Source of the DNA: Bradyrhizobium canariense
GTDB taxonomy: Bacteria > Pseudomonadota > Alphaproteobacteria > Rhizobiales > Xanthobacteraceae
Assembly (NCBI RefSeq): GCF_018130465.1
Contig: NZ_JAFCKJ010000006.1
Span: 248,001-312,000 of the forward strand
Reading direction: 5' to 3'
DNA length: 64,000 nt
The position numbers and the translations under genes are program-made. Shown piece by piece: positions 9,068-17,991 of the stretch (position 1 is its first letter; the number at the start of each line of letters is the position of its first letter). The notes under the pieces are model-generated. The model was not told where the DNA came from, made no database searches, and worked only from the letters and a program-made list of their open reading frames with translations.

Positions 9068-10549
9068 CTAGAGAAAATCGGCGCCAGCCTCCGCGGCGAA
9101 GCGGCCGGGATCGCCCTCCCAGACGATCCTTGCGTGTTCGAGCACATAGACGCGGTCGGCATGCGGAAGCGCGAAGGTCACGTTCTGCTCGCCGAGCAGC
9201 ACCGTGATCGACGTCGTCTGCCGCAGCCTCGTTAGTGCCTTGGACAAGAGTTCGAGGATGACGGGAGCGAGGCCCAGCGTTGGCTCGTCCAGGATCAGGA
9301 TCTGCGGCTGCATCATCAGCGCGCGGCCGATCGCAAGCATCTGCTGCTCGCCGCCGGAGAGCGTTTGCGCCATCTGGCCTTGACGCTCTTTCAGGATCGG
9401 GAACAGCTCGAACAGCCAGGCGAGCTGTGCCGCGCGCTTGTCGTCGGCCAGATGTTGCCCGCCGAGATCGAGGTTTTCGCGCACGCTCATCTCGCCGAAC
9501 AGCTCGCGCGATTCCGGGCACTGCACGAGACCGCTGCGGGCTATCTTCGCCGGCGTCGTGCCGCGTAACTTCTCGCCGTTGCGCACGATCTCGCCGCTAT
9601 AAGGCAGGAAGCCGGAGATGGTGTTGAACAGCGTGGTCTTGCCGGCGCCGTTGAGGCCGACGATCGAGACGAACTCGCCCTCGTGGACATGGATCGAGAC
9701 GTTCTCCAGCGCCTGTGCCTTGCCGTAGAACACGCTGACATTCTCGACCTGGAGCAGCGGCACCTTGTCCTTGAAGCTGGTCTCGGGCCGCGCGTGGGTC
9801 TCGATGGCGCCGCCGAGATAGACCCGCCGCACCGTCTCGTTCTTCATGACGTCCTCGGCCTTGCCGGTGACGATCTCCTCGCCAAGATACATCGCGAGCA
9901 CGCGGTCGACCAGCGCCGCGACACTCTTGACGTTGTGGTCGACCAGCATCACCGCACGGCCATCGTCGCGAAAACTGCGGATCAGGTCGGAGAAGATTTC
10001 GACCTCGGCCCGCGTCAGCCCGGCAAAGGGCTCGTCCACCAGCACGACCTTGGGATCGCGCGCGATCGCCTTGGCGAGCTCGAGCCGGCGCAGATCGGCG
10101 AAGGGCAGCGTCGGCGGGCGGCGGTTCATCACGCTGCCGAGCCCGACGCGGTCGGCGATCCATTTGGCGCGCTCGACCAGCGCCTTGTCCGGAAACAGCA
10201 TGAACAGGCTGTCCGGCAGCAGCGCGACCATGATGTTCTCCAGCACGGTCTGCCGGTTCAGCGGCCGCGAGTGCTGGAACACCATGCCAAAGCCTTTGCG
10301 CGCGATCTTGTGCGCGGGAAGGCCGGCGACGTTCTCGCCTTCGAAGATCACCTCGCCAGCGGTCGGGCGCTCGATGCCCATCACGCTCTTCATCGCGGTC
10401 GATTTGCCCGAGCCGTTCGGCCCGATCAGGCCAAAAATCTCGCCGCTATTGACCTCGAAGCCAAGGTTCTTCACCGCCGTCAACCCGCCGAAGCGCTTGG
10501 TCAGGCCGCGGACTTCGAGCACGGCCCTGTTTGAGGTTCGCATATCCAT
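9068..10549 (-). CDS. Fused LivG-LivF type ABC ATPase
   Basis: Two branched-chain amino acid transporter ATPases are joined in one 493-residue chain. The N-terminal LivG-like half has Walker A GPNGSGKST and Walker B VVLVDEP. The signature helix is degenerate (LPFADLRRLELAKA instead of LSxGxxR). The C-terminal LivF-like half has GLNGAGKT, an intact LSGGEQQMLAIGRAL and ILILDEPTLGLAP. In most bacteria these are separate genes, so a covalent heterodimer is implied. The ATG at 10549 overlaps the TGA of livM (TGATG), indicating translational coupling; a GTG at 10552 is the alternative. It powers the LivH/LivM channel. Confidence 0.88.
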   Translation of the reverse strand: MDMRTSNRAVLEVRGLTKRFGGLTAVKNLGFEVNSGEIFGLIGPNGSGKSTAMKSVMGIERPTAGEVIFEGENVAGLPAHKIARKGFGMVFQHSRPLNRQTVLENIMVALLPDSLFMLFPDKALVERAKWIADRVGLGSVMNRRPPTLPFADLRRLELAKAIARDPKVVLVDEPFAGLTRAEVEIFSDLIRSFRDDGRAVMLVDHNVKSVAALVDRVLAMYLGEEIVTGKAEDVMKNETVRRVYLGGAIETHARPETSFKDKVPLLQVENVSVFYGKAQALENVSIHVHEGEFVSIVGLNGAGKTTLFNTISGFLPYSGEIVRNGEKLRGTTPAKIARSGLVQCPESRELFGEMSVRENLDLGGQHLADDKRAAQLAWLFELFPILKERQGQMAQTLSGGEQQMLAIGRALMMQPQILILDEPTLGLAPVILELLSKALTRLRQTTSITVLLGEQNVTFALPHADRVYVLEHARIVWEGDPGRFAAEAGADFL

Positions 10550-11475
10550 CACGAGCGCGCCTCACGCGAGAGGGCCGCTCCGAGGAAGCCGCCGGGGAAG
10601 AACAGCACGACGAGGAGCGCGACCGCGGAGACGATGAAGGTCGCGAACTCGCCGGTGGGCCTGAGGAACTCGCCGGCGACGATCAGGAAGATCGCGCCGA
10701 GTGCCGCGCCAAGCACGGTGCGCCGGCCGCCGAGCACGGCCGAGACGATCACGTTGACGCCGACCGCGACGTCGACGACGGTACCAACCGAGGCGGTGCC
10801 GAAATAGAACACCAGCAGCGCGCCTGACAGCCCCGAGAAGAACGCGCTGACGATGAAAGCGGCGAGCTTGTGCTTGACGATGTTGAAGCCGAGCGCGCCG
10901 GCCTGCACCGGATCCTGGCCGCTGGCTTGCAGCACCAGCCCGATCGGCGATTGCGACAGGCCATAAAGAATGGCCGCCGAGATCGTCATGAAGCCGAGCG
11001 CGATCCAGTAATTGGCGCCGGCGTTGATCGTGATGACGTCGGGGATGGTCAGGCCGATCTCGCCGCCGGTGAGGTCGGCAAATACCACGATGAAATTCTG
11101 CAGCATCAGCACCGCGACCAGCGTGGTCAGGCCGAAATACGGTCCGCGCACCCGGAGCGCCGGCAGCGCCAGCACGAGGCCGGCAATGACGGAGGCGAGC
11201 GCGCCGAGCACGATGCAAGCATAAACCGACCAGCCGAACTGGGCATTCAGGATGCCGGCGGTGTAGGCGCCGACGCCGATCAGGAAGGTCGGTCCGAAAT
11301 TGACCTCGCCGGCGAAGCCGAACAGCAGGTCCCAGGCCATCGCGAACACGCCGAAATAGAAGGCGACGGTGAGGAGCCCGAGCACGTAGCCGGAGACGTA
11401 GAGCGGCAGCGTCGCCGCGATCACGACGAGCGCGAGCGAGATGAAGAACAGGCGGGTCGTAAAGAAGCTGGCCAT
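10549..11475 (-). CDS. livM: Branched-chain amino acid-type ABC permease LivM
   Basis: This 308-residue inner-membrane permease has about eight to ten hydrophobic spans. It shows the LivM-type region AMAWDLLFGFAGEVNFGPTF and, later, the conserved SVLGGRRT-like segment (SAVLGGRRTVLGAALGAIF). It starts 1 nt after the LivH stop, with GGGAGG upstream of the ATG, and overlaps the next gene by its stop. With LivH it should form the translocation channel for the ligand delivered by the two flanking binding proteins. The symbol follows family type; the substrate may differ from branched-chain amino acids. Confidence 0.88.
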   Translation of the reverse strand: MASFFTTRLFFISLALVVIAATLPLYVSGYVLGLLTVAFYFGVFAMAWDLLFGFAGEVNFGPTFLIGVGAYTAGILNAQFGWSVYACIVLGALASVIAGLVLALPALRVRGPYFGLTTLVAVLMLQNFIVVFADLTGGEIGLTIPDVITINAGANYWIALGFMTISAAILYGLSQSPIGLVLQASGQDPVQAGALGFNIVKHKLAAFIVSAFFSGLSGALLVFYFGTASVGTVVDVAVGVNVIVSAVLGGRRTVLGAALGAIFLIVAGEFLRPTGEFATFIVSAVALLVVLFFPGGFLGAALSREARS

Positions 11476-11476
11476 T

Positions 11477-12352
11477 TCAGCGCCTCCCCAGAAGGCCCTG
11501 GGGCCGGATGTACATCACGAACACCAGTAGCAGCAGCGCCGGAATGGTGCGGTAGGCCGGCGAGACCAGATAGGCCGTGAGGGTTTCGAGATAGCCGACC
11601 ACGAAGGCGGCGATCAGCGAGCCGGAGACGCTGCCGAGGCCGCCGAGCACGACGATCGAGAACGCGCTCGCGGTCAGCGGTCCGACGCTGTAGGAGCTGA
11701 CGCCGAGGAACATTCCGAGCAGCACGCCGGCGATGCCGGCGAGGATGCCGTAGATCGCCCACACCACGACGTAGATGTTGGTGAGCTCGAGGCCGAGCAG
11801 GGTGACGCCGCGCGGGTTCATCGAGGCCGCCAGGACCGCCTTGCCGGTGCGGGTGCGGTTCACCAGGAGCCACAACAGCGCGATGACGAAGCAGCACACG
11901 ATCGCGGTAAAGATCTCGTTCCTGGGCGTGCGTACGCCGAGGATCTCGACGACGCCCTCGACGATTGGCAGCACAGTCTTGGCGTTGTTGGTGAAGAAAT
12001 AGGCGATCACCTCCTGGACCATGATCCCCCACAGCAGCGTGCCGGTGAGGACGAATATCTCCTTCTCTTCATTCGGGATGCGCCGGGAGTCCTGGATCGG
12101 CTTCACCACCGCGAAATAGGTGGCGAAGGATGTGAGGAGGGCGACACCGACGCCGATCAGTGCGCCGGCATAGGTGCCGACATTCAGGATGCTGGCGGCG
12201 GCCCAGGCCGCCACCGCTGCCGCCACCATGATGGCCCCGTGGGAGAGGTTGAGGACGCCGGAGACGCCGAAGATCAGCGTGAAGCCGGTGGCACCGAGAG
12301 CGTAGAGAGCGCTGATGGCAAAGCCATCGATCAGAATTTGGAAAGCTCGCAT
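11477..12352 (-). CDS. livH: Branched-chain amino acid-type ABC permease LivH
   Basis: This 291-residue polytopic permease starts MRAFQILIDGFAISALYALG. It carries the family signature GVSGVLNLSHGAIMVAA (residues ~30-46) and the C-terminal VLGGLGSVSGSLIAAFVVG block. It is the first permease of the leftward operon, lying 88 bp after the binding-protein gene at 12441 with a strong hairpin between, and 1 nt before livM. Membrane channel subunit. Confidence 0.88.
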   Translation of the reverse strand: MRAFQILIDGFAISALYALGATGFTLIFGVSGVLNLSHGAIMVAAAVAAWAAASILNVGTYAGALIGVGVALLTSFATYFAVVKPIQDSRRIPNEEKEIFVLTGTLLWGIMVQEVIAYFFTNNAKTVLPIVEGVVEILGVRTPRNEIFTAIVCCFVIALLWLLVNRTRTGKAVLAASMNPRGVTLLGLELTNIYVVVWAIYGILAGIAGVLLGMFLGVSSYSVGPLTASAFSIVVLGGLGSVSGSLIAAFVVGYLETLTAYLVSPAYRTIPALLLLVFVMYIRPQGLLGRR

Positions 12353-12407
12353 CTATGATTGGCAATCTGATTTAGGAGAGACGATCTTGCTAGAGCCGCA
12401 TGTGGAA

Positions 12408-12432
12408 GCTCCCGGGAGTTGGTCCCGGGAGC
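12408..12432 (-). terminator. Intra-operon hairpin between binding protein and livH
   Basis: A perfect 10-bp stem GCTCCCGGGA/TCCCGGGAGC with a 5-nt loop starts 8 nt after the binding-protein stop. No T-run follows. Such hairpins after the binding-protein gene usually stabilise or partially terminate the transcript, so that the binding protein is made in excess over the membrane subunits. Confidence 0.65.
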
Positions 12433-12440
12433 ATGTCCTG

Positions 12441-13685
12441 CTAGTTCGAGAGCTTGATGAAGCTCGGGAACTTGATGTCGACCTTGGCCACGTCCTTGGG
12501 CCAGACCGCGCTCTGCTTGCCATCCTGCCATTGCAGCATCAGGCCGGTGATCAGGCCCTTGCCGTATTTGATCGAGTGCGTGAACGGATCGTCCTTGCCG
12601 TAGAACTGGACGCGGCCGATCGTGCCTTCCCAGTCGGTCTTCTCCAGCGCATCGACGAGCTTGTCGGCGTCGGTCGAGCCGGCGCGCTTCACCGCGTCGG
12701 CGATGTAGTAGACCTCGTCATAGGCGGTGTAGCCGGCATAAGAAGGATAGTTGCCGAACTTCTTCTTGAAGGCTTCGGCGAACGGCACCGATTTCGGCGT
12801 CACCGCGACGCCTGGGCCGGAGACGCCCTGGTAGAGCACGCCCTCGGCCGCCTGATTGGTGTCCTTGCCGAAAGTCTCGTTGGTGGCCTGCGAGGAGATG
12901 CCGAACATCGGGATCGGCACCTGCTGGTTCTTCCACTGCACCGTCGGCTGCACACCGACATGGGAGATGCCGGTGATGATCACGTCGGGCTTGGAGCCCT
13001 CGATCTTGTTGAAGATCGGCGTGAAGTCGGTGGTATCAGGCGAGAAGCGGATGTGGTCGAGCACCTTCAGCCCGATCTTGGGCAGGCATTCCTCGTAGCC
13101 GATGTCGAGCGGCTTGGTCCAGGCGGCGTCCTCGCTCATGATGACCGCGGTCTTCATGTGCATCTTGTCGACCAGCAGATCCTTGGCGCCGTCGCAGACA
13201 GAGAGCGCCAGCGCGGCGGAAGTCAGGTAGCCGTGGAAGGTATACTTGTTCTTCTCGTAGTCGGAATGGACGCTCTTGCTGATCTCGTTGGAGGCCGCAC
13301 CGGGCGTGACGAACGGCGTCTTCAGCCGCGAGGCCCAGGGCTCCAGCGCCAGAACGACCTCGCTGATGTAGCTGGCGATGACCGCATTGACCTTGTCCTC
13401 GTTCACCGCGCGCTGGAACGCCCGCACTGAATCTGCCGAGGACGAGTGATTGTCATAAGAGACGATCTCGATCTTGCGGCCGTCGACGCCGCCATTGGCG
13501 TTGATCTCGTCGGCGGCGAGCTGTGCCGCCTGAGGGATGGAGGCGCCCGCAATCGCCTGCGCTTCCGCAATCACGCCGATCCTGATGGGATCGGCGGCAA
13601 GTGCCGCGCCTGACGCCGTCATCAGCGCACCGGCCGCGGCCGCACCGAGCGCTATTCGCAACGCAACAGAGAGTACTTTTTTCAT
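12441..13685 (-). CDS. Branched-chain amino acid-type ABC solute-binding protein (paralogue 2)
   Basis: This 414-residue periplasmic binding protein is probably the promoter-proximal gene of the Liv operon. The signal peptide begins MKKVLSVALRIALGAAAAGA and ends ...GAALA; the mature fold starts DPIRIGVIAEAQAIAGASIP. The ATG at 13685 was chosen because it opens on the signal peptide, with GGGAGAAA upstream; an earlier in-frame start adds only a polar extension. Closely similar along its whole length to the protein at 7785-9026. The divergence of residues around ITPGAASNE/VTPGAASNE and the C-lobe may tune the ligand. Confidence 0.88.
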   Translation of the reverse strand: MKKVLSVALRIALGAAAAGALMTASGAALAADPIRIGVIAEAQAIAGASIPQAAQLAADEINANGGVDGRKIEIVSYDNHSSSADSVRAFQRAVNEDKVNAVIASYISEVVLALEPWASRLKTPFVTPGAASNEISKSVHSDYEKNKYTFHGYLTSAALALSVCDGAKDLLVDKMHMKTAVIMSEDAAWTKPLDIGYEECLPKIGLKVLDHIRFSPDTTDFTPIFNKIEGSKPDVIITGISHVGVQPTVQWKNQQVPIPMFGISSQATNETFGKDTNQAAEGVLYQGVSGPGVAVTPKSVPFAEAFKKKFGNYPSYAGYTAYDEVYYIADAVKRAGSTDADKLVDALEKTDWEGTIGRVQFYGKDDPFTHSIKYGKGLITGLMLQWQDGKQSAVWPKDVAKVDIKFPSFIKLSN

Positions 13686-13903
13686 GTTGTTTTTTCTCCC
13701 TTGAACAGGCCTCTTGTGAGCCATTGGGGCGCGACTATACCGAGGGAGACATTCTCGGCAAGTGAAACCGCGTTCATGATTGTGAGAGACGGACTAAAGT
13801 CTAGCGCTGCGCACATAGAGAGCAGCGTTGGATGTTCCGGCAAATCAGGCATGCAGATTTCGTCGGAGACAGCGCGCGCCAGTAGACTAGGGTAAGAGGA
13901 AGC

Positions 13904-13951
13904 GAGCTAGGCTTAAACGTAGCTAGCCTTAAACGTAGCTAGCCTTAAACG
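13904..13951. repeat. Three tandem 16-bp repeats
   Basis: Three head-to-tail copies of a 16-bp unit lie at 13904-13919 (GAGCTAGGCTTAAACG), 13920-13935 and 13936-13951 (both TAGCTAGCCTTAAACG). The last two are identical and the first differs at three positions. They sit between the Liv operon promoter region and the terminator of the SMP-30 gene. The rest of the 13686-14006 gap shows no gene. Possible binding-site array or slippage-generated minisatellite. Confidence 0.8.
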
Positions 13952-13955
13952 TAAA

Positions 13956-13980
13956 GGGCGCCGGCATGATGCCGACGCCC
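13956..13980 (-). terminator. Hairpin after the SMP-30 gene
   Basis: A stem of 5 bp, one mismatch and 5 bp (GGGCG-CGGCA pairing to 13980) lies 26 bp beyond the minus-strand stop at 14007, and TTTA follows it on that strand. It is well placed to end the SMP-30 transcript. Confidence 0.6.
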
Positions 13981-14006
13981 TTGCGCGTGTTTTGCGTCTT
14001 CGTGCT

Positions 14007-15245
14007 TCAGCCGGGTCCTGCGCCTTGCGTGGCCGTATACACCGCATAGAGCGACTGGCTCGCGGCCATGAACAGACGATTGCGCTTGGGGCCGCCGAAG
14101 CAGATGTTGCCGCACACTTCGGGCAGCCGGATGCGGCCGAGGAGCTTGCCGTCCGGCGACCACACCGTCACGCCGCTGTAGCCGACGGCGCGGCCGGCAT
14201 TGCTGGAGGCCCAGACATTGCCGTTGACGTCGCAGCGCACGCCGTCCGGCCCGCACTTCACGCCGTCGATCACGCACTCGCTGAACCGCTTTTGGTTGGT
14301 GAGCTTGTTGTCGCCGCCGACGTCGAACACGAAGATCTCGCCCTTGCCGCCGGGCCCGGTGTCGCCGGGTCCCTTGCCGGTTGACACGACGTAGAGCTTC
14401 TTGAAGTCCGGCGAAAAGCACAGGCCGTTCGGATCTGGCACCTGCTCCTCGGTGACGACGAGATCGACACGGCCGGAGGGATCGATGCGATAGCAATTGG
14501 TCGGCAGCTCGCGCTTGCCCGGTGCGAAGCCGGCCGGCTGTCCAATCTTCGGATTGAGCTTGCCACTGGTGTTGCTCGGACCGCCCGCGGCATCGGGCTC
14601 ACCTTCGTAGAGCTGGCCGCCATAGGGCGGGTCGGTGAACCAGTAGCTGCCGTCGGGATGCGCGACGACATCGTTCGGCGAGTTCAGCTTCTTGCCGTTG
14701 TAGTTGTCGCAAAGCACGGTCGCGGTGCCGTCATGCTCATAGCGCGTCACCCGCCGGGTCAAATGTTCACAGGAGAGTTGGCGGCCCTGGAAGTCGAACG
14801 AGTTGCCGTTGGAGTTGTTGGACGGTGCGCGGAACACGCTGACGCGACCGTCGTCCTCGCTCCACCGCATCTGCCGATTGTTGGGAATGTCGCTCCACAA
14901 CAGATAGCGGCCTTGTGCACTCCACGCCGGACCCTCGGCCCACAGCACGCCGGTATAGAGACGCTTGATCGCCGTGTTGGGCTGCGCGAGATCGTTGAAG
15001 GACGGATCGACCGCGACGACGTCGGGGTCCCAGAAATAGGTAGTCGGTGCGCCATTGGGACCGAAATCGCGTGGCGGGGTGGTGATCGTCGTCGGCGGCG
15101 CGGCAGGTCCGGTCTGGGCCAGCGCGGAGCCGGCGCCGGCCATTGTGGCGGCGGCGCCGAGCGCAAGCCGCTGAACGAGTGTTCGTCGTGAAAGCGCAGC
15201 ATCCTGGTCACGCTGCTCGTGGTCACGAGCTTCATGGCGTGTCAT
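14007..15245 (-). CDS. SMP-30/gluconolactonase family protein, Tat-exported
   Basis: This 412-residue periplasmic beta-propeller hydrolase is of the SMP-30/gluconolactonase/LRE family. The N-terminus has a twin-arginine motif LSRRTLVQRLALGAAA, with cleavage near ...GSALA. Family blocks are EGPAWSAQGRYLLWSDI, NSPNDVVAHPDGSYWFTDPPYG, PNGLCFSPDFKKLYVV and the metal-site region CDVNGNVWAS. Members hydrolyse sugar lactones in a divalent-metal-dependent way. The ATG at 15245 has GGGAGG 5 nt upstream; a longer in-frame start would bury the signal peptide. Stand-alone gene; substrate not determinable. Confidence 0.85.
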   Translation of the reverse strand: MTRHEARDHEQRDQDAALSRRTLVQRLALGAAATMAGAGSALAQTGPAAPPTTITTPPRDFGPNGAPTTYFWDPDVVAVDPSFNDLAQPNTAIKRLYTGVLWAEGPAWSAQGRYLLWSDIPNNRQMRWSEDDGRVSVFRAPSNNSNGNSFDFQGRQLSCEHLTRRVTRYEHDGTATVLCDNYNGKKLNSPNDVVAHPDGSYWFTDPPYGGQLYEGEPDAAGGPSNTSGKLNPKIGQPAGFAPGKRELPTNCYRIDPSGRVDLVVTEEQVPDPNGLCFSPDFKKLYVVSTGKGPGDTGPGGKGEIFVFDVGGDNKLTNQKRFSECVIDGVKCGPDGVRCDVNGNVWASSNAGRAVGYSGVTVWSPDGKLLGRIRLPEVCGNICFGGPKRNRLFMAASQSLYAVYTATQGAGPG

Positions 15246-15526
15246 CGCGTCCTCCCGGTCTTGTTCGGCTAGCCGGTTGATCCGGCCGAGCAGGGGAAGG
15301 TTAGTCCGGTCCGATGACGGTTGCGAGGGGGAGGTACGCATCCTCAGCGTGATATCGGGCCGGCAAAAGCGCTGCAGCATCGAACATGGAAACGACAAAT
15401 TCGTCCCACGTGACGGGGGCTACCGGAACTGGCTTCGGGGCATTGCCAGGCTGTGGAGCATGTCAAGCCTTGACCTCCTGCGCGATGCTGGCAGAACGTC
15501 ATTCGGGGTGTAAGTCGGAGTTCACT

Positions 15527-15793
15527 GTGGCAATCGCTATCGTCGTACTGGTTTTGCTGCTCGGGATTGCATTTGCGGCCGGCTATTTCACCCGCGACCA
15601 CGTCTCCCGCAAAAGGCGAGCCGAGGCGCGCCGCTGGCGCGAGTACACCGAGCCGGATTGGCTCAGTGCCAACGCACCGGCCAACACCAACGAGATCGCG
15701 ATCGCCGGCAACGCTGCGCCGGTCGCCACCGGCGAGCTCGGTCAGATGCTGAACCGCTGGGAGAGCAGGGCTCGCGCCCGCCGCACGGCGTAG
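15527..15793 (+). CDS. Small membrane-anchored hypothetical protein
   Basis: This 88-residue protein has one N-terminal transmembrane segment (AIAIVVLVLLLGIAFAAGYF), then a basic region KRRAEARRWREY and an Ala/Asn-rich cytoplasmic tail ending RARARRTA. The GTG at 15527 has GGAG 6 nt upstream and opens directly on the membrane span; an ATG at 15386 is in frame but adds a sequence unlike protein. No domain recognised. Confidence 0.5.
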   Translation: MAIAIVVLVLLLGIAFAAGYFTRDHVSRKRRAEARRWREYTEPDWLSANAPANTNEIAIAGNAAPVATGELGQMLNRWESRARARRTA

Positions 15794-16015
15794 CTTGACG
15801 GTCTCGCCGGCGTCCGACCGGCGAAACACACCGGCACCGCGACGTTGCAACGCGTCCGGCGATCGCGCCGGCGCTGCGATCATGTCAACCCTTCTGTCCA
15901 TCTTTTGGCGTTGCAGTTGCTGCCATTTCTCGTCTAGAAACGGCGCATCGAGCCTCCCGGCAACCAACCGTCAACGGTTTTGACCGAGGATTTGAGGGCT
16001 CAAAAGGGTCTGGCA

Positions 16016-16135
16016 ATGCTGATTCGCGGCCAAATCGATGGGATTTCGGGGGAGGTGGCTCTGGCCGCCGCCACGATCCCGGCCGCGCTGCTGCCCACCC
16101 TCCTTATTGGCGGGCTTCTTCTTACTTGCCCCTGA
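16016..16135 (+). CDS. leuL: Putative Leu-rich leader peptide of leuA
   Basis: A 39-codon frame ends ...AALLPTLLIGGLLLTCP followed by TGA at 16133-16135, 109 nt before the leuA start. Seven of the last sixteen codons are leucine (CTG CTG, CTC CTT, CTT CTT CTT), with an isoleucine codon between. This is how amino-acid leader peptides stall ribosomes when charged tRNA-Leu is scarce. The stop codon sits inside the first strand of a hairpin (16128-16136). The start has a modest AAGGG 9 nt upstream. Attenuation of leuA is known in several proteobacteria; its operation here is inferred. Confidence 0.6.
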   Translation: MLIRGQIDGISGEVALAAATIPAALLPTLLIGGLLLTCP

Positions 16136-16206
16136 GGGCCGGCTGGGCGCCATGCGCCTGGGCGCTCAGGGGCTGGTCGAGATCACCGGACACCTCAAGC
16201 GCCCAG
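16128..16206 (+). promoter_or_regulatory. Alternative RNA hairpins upstream of leuA (attenuator-like)
   Basis: Two mutually exclusive pairings can be drawn. One is a perfect 9-bp stem, 16128-16136 (GCCCCTGAG) with 16165-16173 (CTCAGGGGC), stacked over GGCGC/GCGCC at 16146-16158. The other is a perfect 9-bp stem, 16158-16166 (CTGGGCGCT) with 16198-16206 (AGCGCCCAG). The first contains the leader stop codon, so a ribosome stalled on the Leu codons would change the outcome. No U-run follows the distal stem, so control may act on Rho access or translation rather than intrinsic termination. Confidence 0.55.
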
Positions 16207-16244
16207 AAGACTGACGGCGCAAAAGCTCAAAAGGAATTTTCTAA

Positions 16245-17807
16245 ATGACCTCCGTGAACAAGTCCGAGAAGGACCGCGTCATCATTTTCGACACCACCCT
16301 GCGCGACGGCGAGCAGTGCCCCGGCGCCACCATGACGTTCGAGGAAAAGATCGAGATTGCCGAGATGCTCGACGATATGGGCGTCGACGTCATCGAAGCC
16401 GGCTTCCCGATCACGTCCGAAGGCGACTTCCAGGCCGTCAGCGAGATCGCCCGCCGCTCCAAGAATTCCGTGATCGCCGGCCTGTCGCGTGCCAATCCAA
16501 AGGACATCGACCGCTGCGCCGAAGCGGTGAAATTCGCCAGGCGCGGCCGGGTCCACACCGTGATCGCGACTTCGCCGCTGCACATGCGCGTCAAGCTGAA
16601 CATGACGCCCGAGCAGGTGATGGAGCTCTCGATTGCCAATGTCACCCGCGCGCGCAACCAGATCGACGACGTCGAATGGTCGGCCGAGGATGCCACCCGC
16701 AGCGAGATGGACTACCTCTGCCGCATCGTCGAGGCCGTGATCAAGGCTGGTGCCACCACGGTGAACATCCCGGACACCGTCGGCTACACCACGCCCGACG
16801 AATACACCCACTTCATGCGCACTTTGATCGAGCGGGTGCCGAATTCCGACAAGGCGGTGTTTTCGGTTCACTGCCACAACGACCTCGGCATGGCGGTGGC
16901 GAACTCACTGGCCGGCATCGCCGGCGGTGCGCGCCAGATCGAATGCACCGTCAACGGCATCGGCGAGCGGGCCGGCAACGCTTCGCTCGAGGAAGTCGTG
17001 ATGGCCATCAACGTCCGCAACGACGTGTTTCCGTGGTGGAACAAGATCGACACCACGCAGCTCACCCGCGCCTCGAAAGTGGTGTCGGCGGCGACGTCAT
17101 TCCCGGTGCAATACAACAAGGCGATCGTCGGCCGGAACGCCTTCGCGCATGAGAGCGGCATTCACCAGGACGGCGTGCTGAAGGACGCTTCCACCTACGA
17201 GATCATGCGGCCCGAGATGGTCGGCCTGAAGCAGTCCTCGCTGGTGCTCGGCAAGCACTCCGGCCGCCATGCCTTCGTGCACAAGCTGGAAGAGATGGGC
17301 TACAAGCTCGGCCCGAACCAGCTGGAAGATGCGTTCACGCGGATGAAGGCGCTCGCCGACCGCAAGAAGGACATCTACGACGAGGACATCGAGGCGCTGG
17401 TCGACGAGGAGATGGCGGCGTCGCACGACCGCATCAAGCTGACCTCGCTGACCGTGATCGCCGGAACCCATGGCCCGCAGCGGGCGACCATGAAGCTCGA
17501 CGTCGACGGCCAGATCAAGATCGAGGAGGCCGAGGGCAACGGTCCGGTGGACGCGGTGTTCAACTGCATCAAGGCGCTGGTGCCGCACGAGGCCAAGCTG
17601 GAGCTGTACCAGGTCCACGCCGTGACCGAAGGCACCGACGCGCAGGCCGAAGTCTCGGTGCGGCTGTCGCATGAGGGACGTGCGATGACGGCGCGCGCGG
17701 CGGATCCGGATACGCTGGTGGCCTCGGCAAAGGCCTATCTCGGCGCGCTGAACAAGATCGTCATGAAACGCCAGCGCGACACCGTGACGACCGCGGCGGC
17801 GAGCTGA
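16245..17807 (+). CDS. leuA: 2-isopropylmalate synthase
   Basis: LeuA (520 residues) condenses acetyl-CoA with 2-oxoisovalerate, the first committed step of leucine synthesis. The N-terminal HMGL-like TIM barrel has [18 protein letters not shown] (R and D of the active site), [16 protein letters not shown], and the metal ligands of [16 protein letters not shown] (HxH). [15 protein letters not shown] and [14 protein letters not shown] mark the subdomains. The C-terminal ~120 residues form the LeuA allosteric domain for leucine feedback. Length is typical for the long bacterial LeuA. The ATG has AAGGA upstream. Preceded by a putative Leu leader and hairpins. Confidence 0.97.
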   Translation: MTSVNKSEKDRVIIFDTTLRDGEQCPGATMTFEEKIEIAEMLDDMGVDVIEAGFPITSEGDFQAVSEIARRSKNSVIAGLSRANPKDIDRCAEAVKFARRGRVHTVIATSPLHMRVKLNMTPEQVMELSIANVTRARNQIDDVEWSAEDATRSEMDYLCRIVEAVIKAGATTVNIPDTVGYTTPDEYTHFMRTLIERVPNSDKAVFSVHCHNDLGMAVANSLAGIAGGARQIECTVNGIGERAGNASLEEVVMAINVRNDVFPWWNKIDTTQLTRASKVVSAATSFPVQYNKAIVGRNAFAHESGIHQDGVLKDASTYEIMRPEMVGLKQSSLVLGKHSGRHAFVHKLEEMGYKLGPNQLEDAFTRMKALADRKKDIYDEDIEALVDEEMAASHDRIKLTSLTVIAGTHGPQRATMKLDVDGQIKIEEAEGNGPVDAVFNCIKALVPHEAKLELYQVHAVTEGTDAQAEVSVRLSHEGRAMTARAADPDTLVASAKAYLGALNKIVMKRQRDTVTTAAAS

Positions 17808-17820
17808 CGTTGCTGCCTTC

Positions 17821-17844
17821 GCCTCTCCCGCACGCGAGAGAGGC
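17821..17844 (+). terminator. Hairpin after leuA
   Basis: GCCTCTC/GAGAGGC, a 7-bp stem with a 10-nt loop, starts 13 nt after the leuA stop. No T-run. Weak terminator or 3'-end stabiliser. Confidence 0.4.
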
Positions 17845-17991
17845 GGTGCGGCGGTGCTTGCGGCGTTCACCATGAATGGCTGCCCTGCTAACGGCCAATA
17901 GCAGGTGCAGGCGCCGACCTGTATTGATGCTGACGGCATGAAGATTGGCCGCCCGTGCGCCGGGCGGCCCAAATAACAACAGGGAGAGATC

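Noticed and set aside
12315-13430. Long plus-strand open frame
   Set aside because: It lies entirely opposite the conserved binding-protein gene and has the His/Arg/Leu/Asp-rich composition of an antisense frame in GC-rich DNA.
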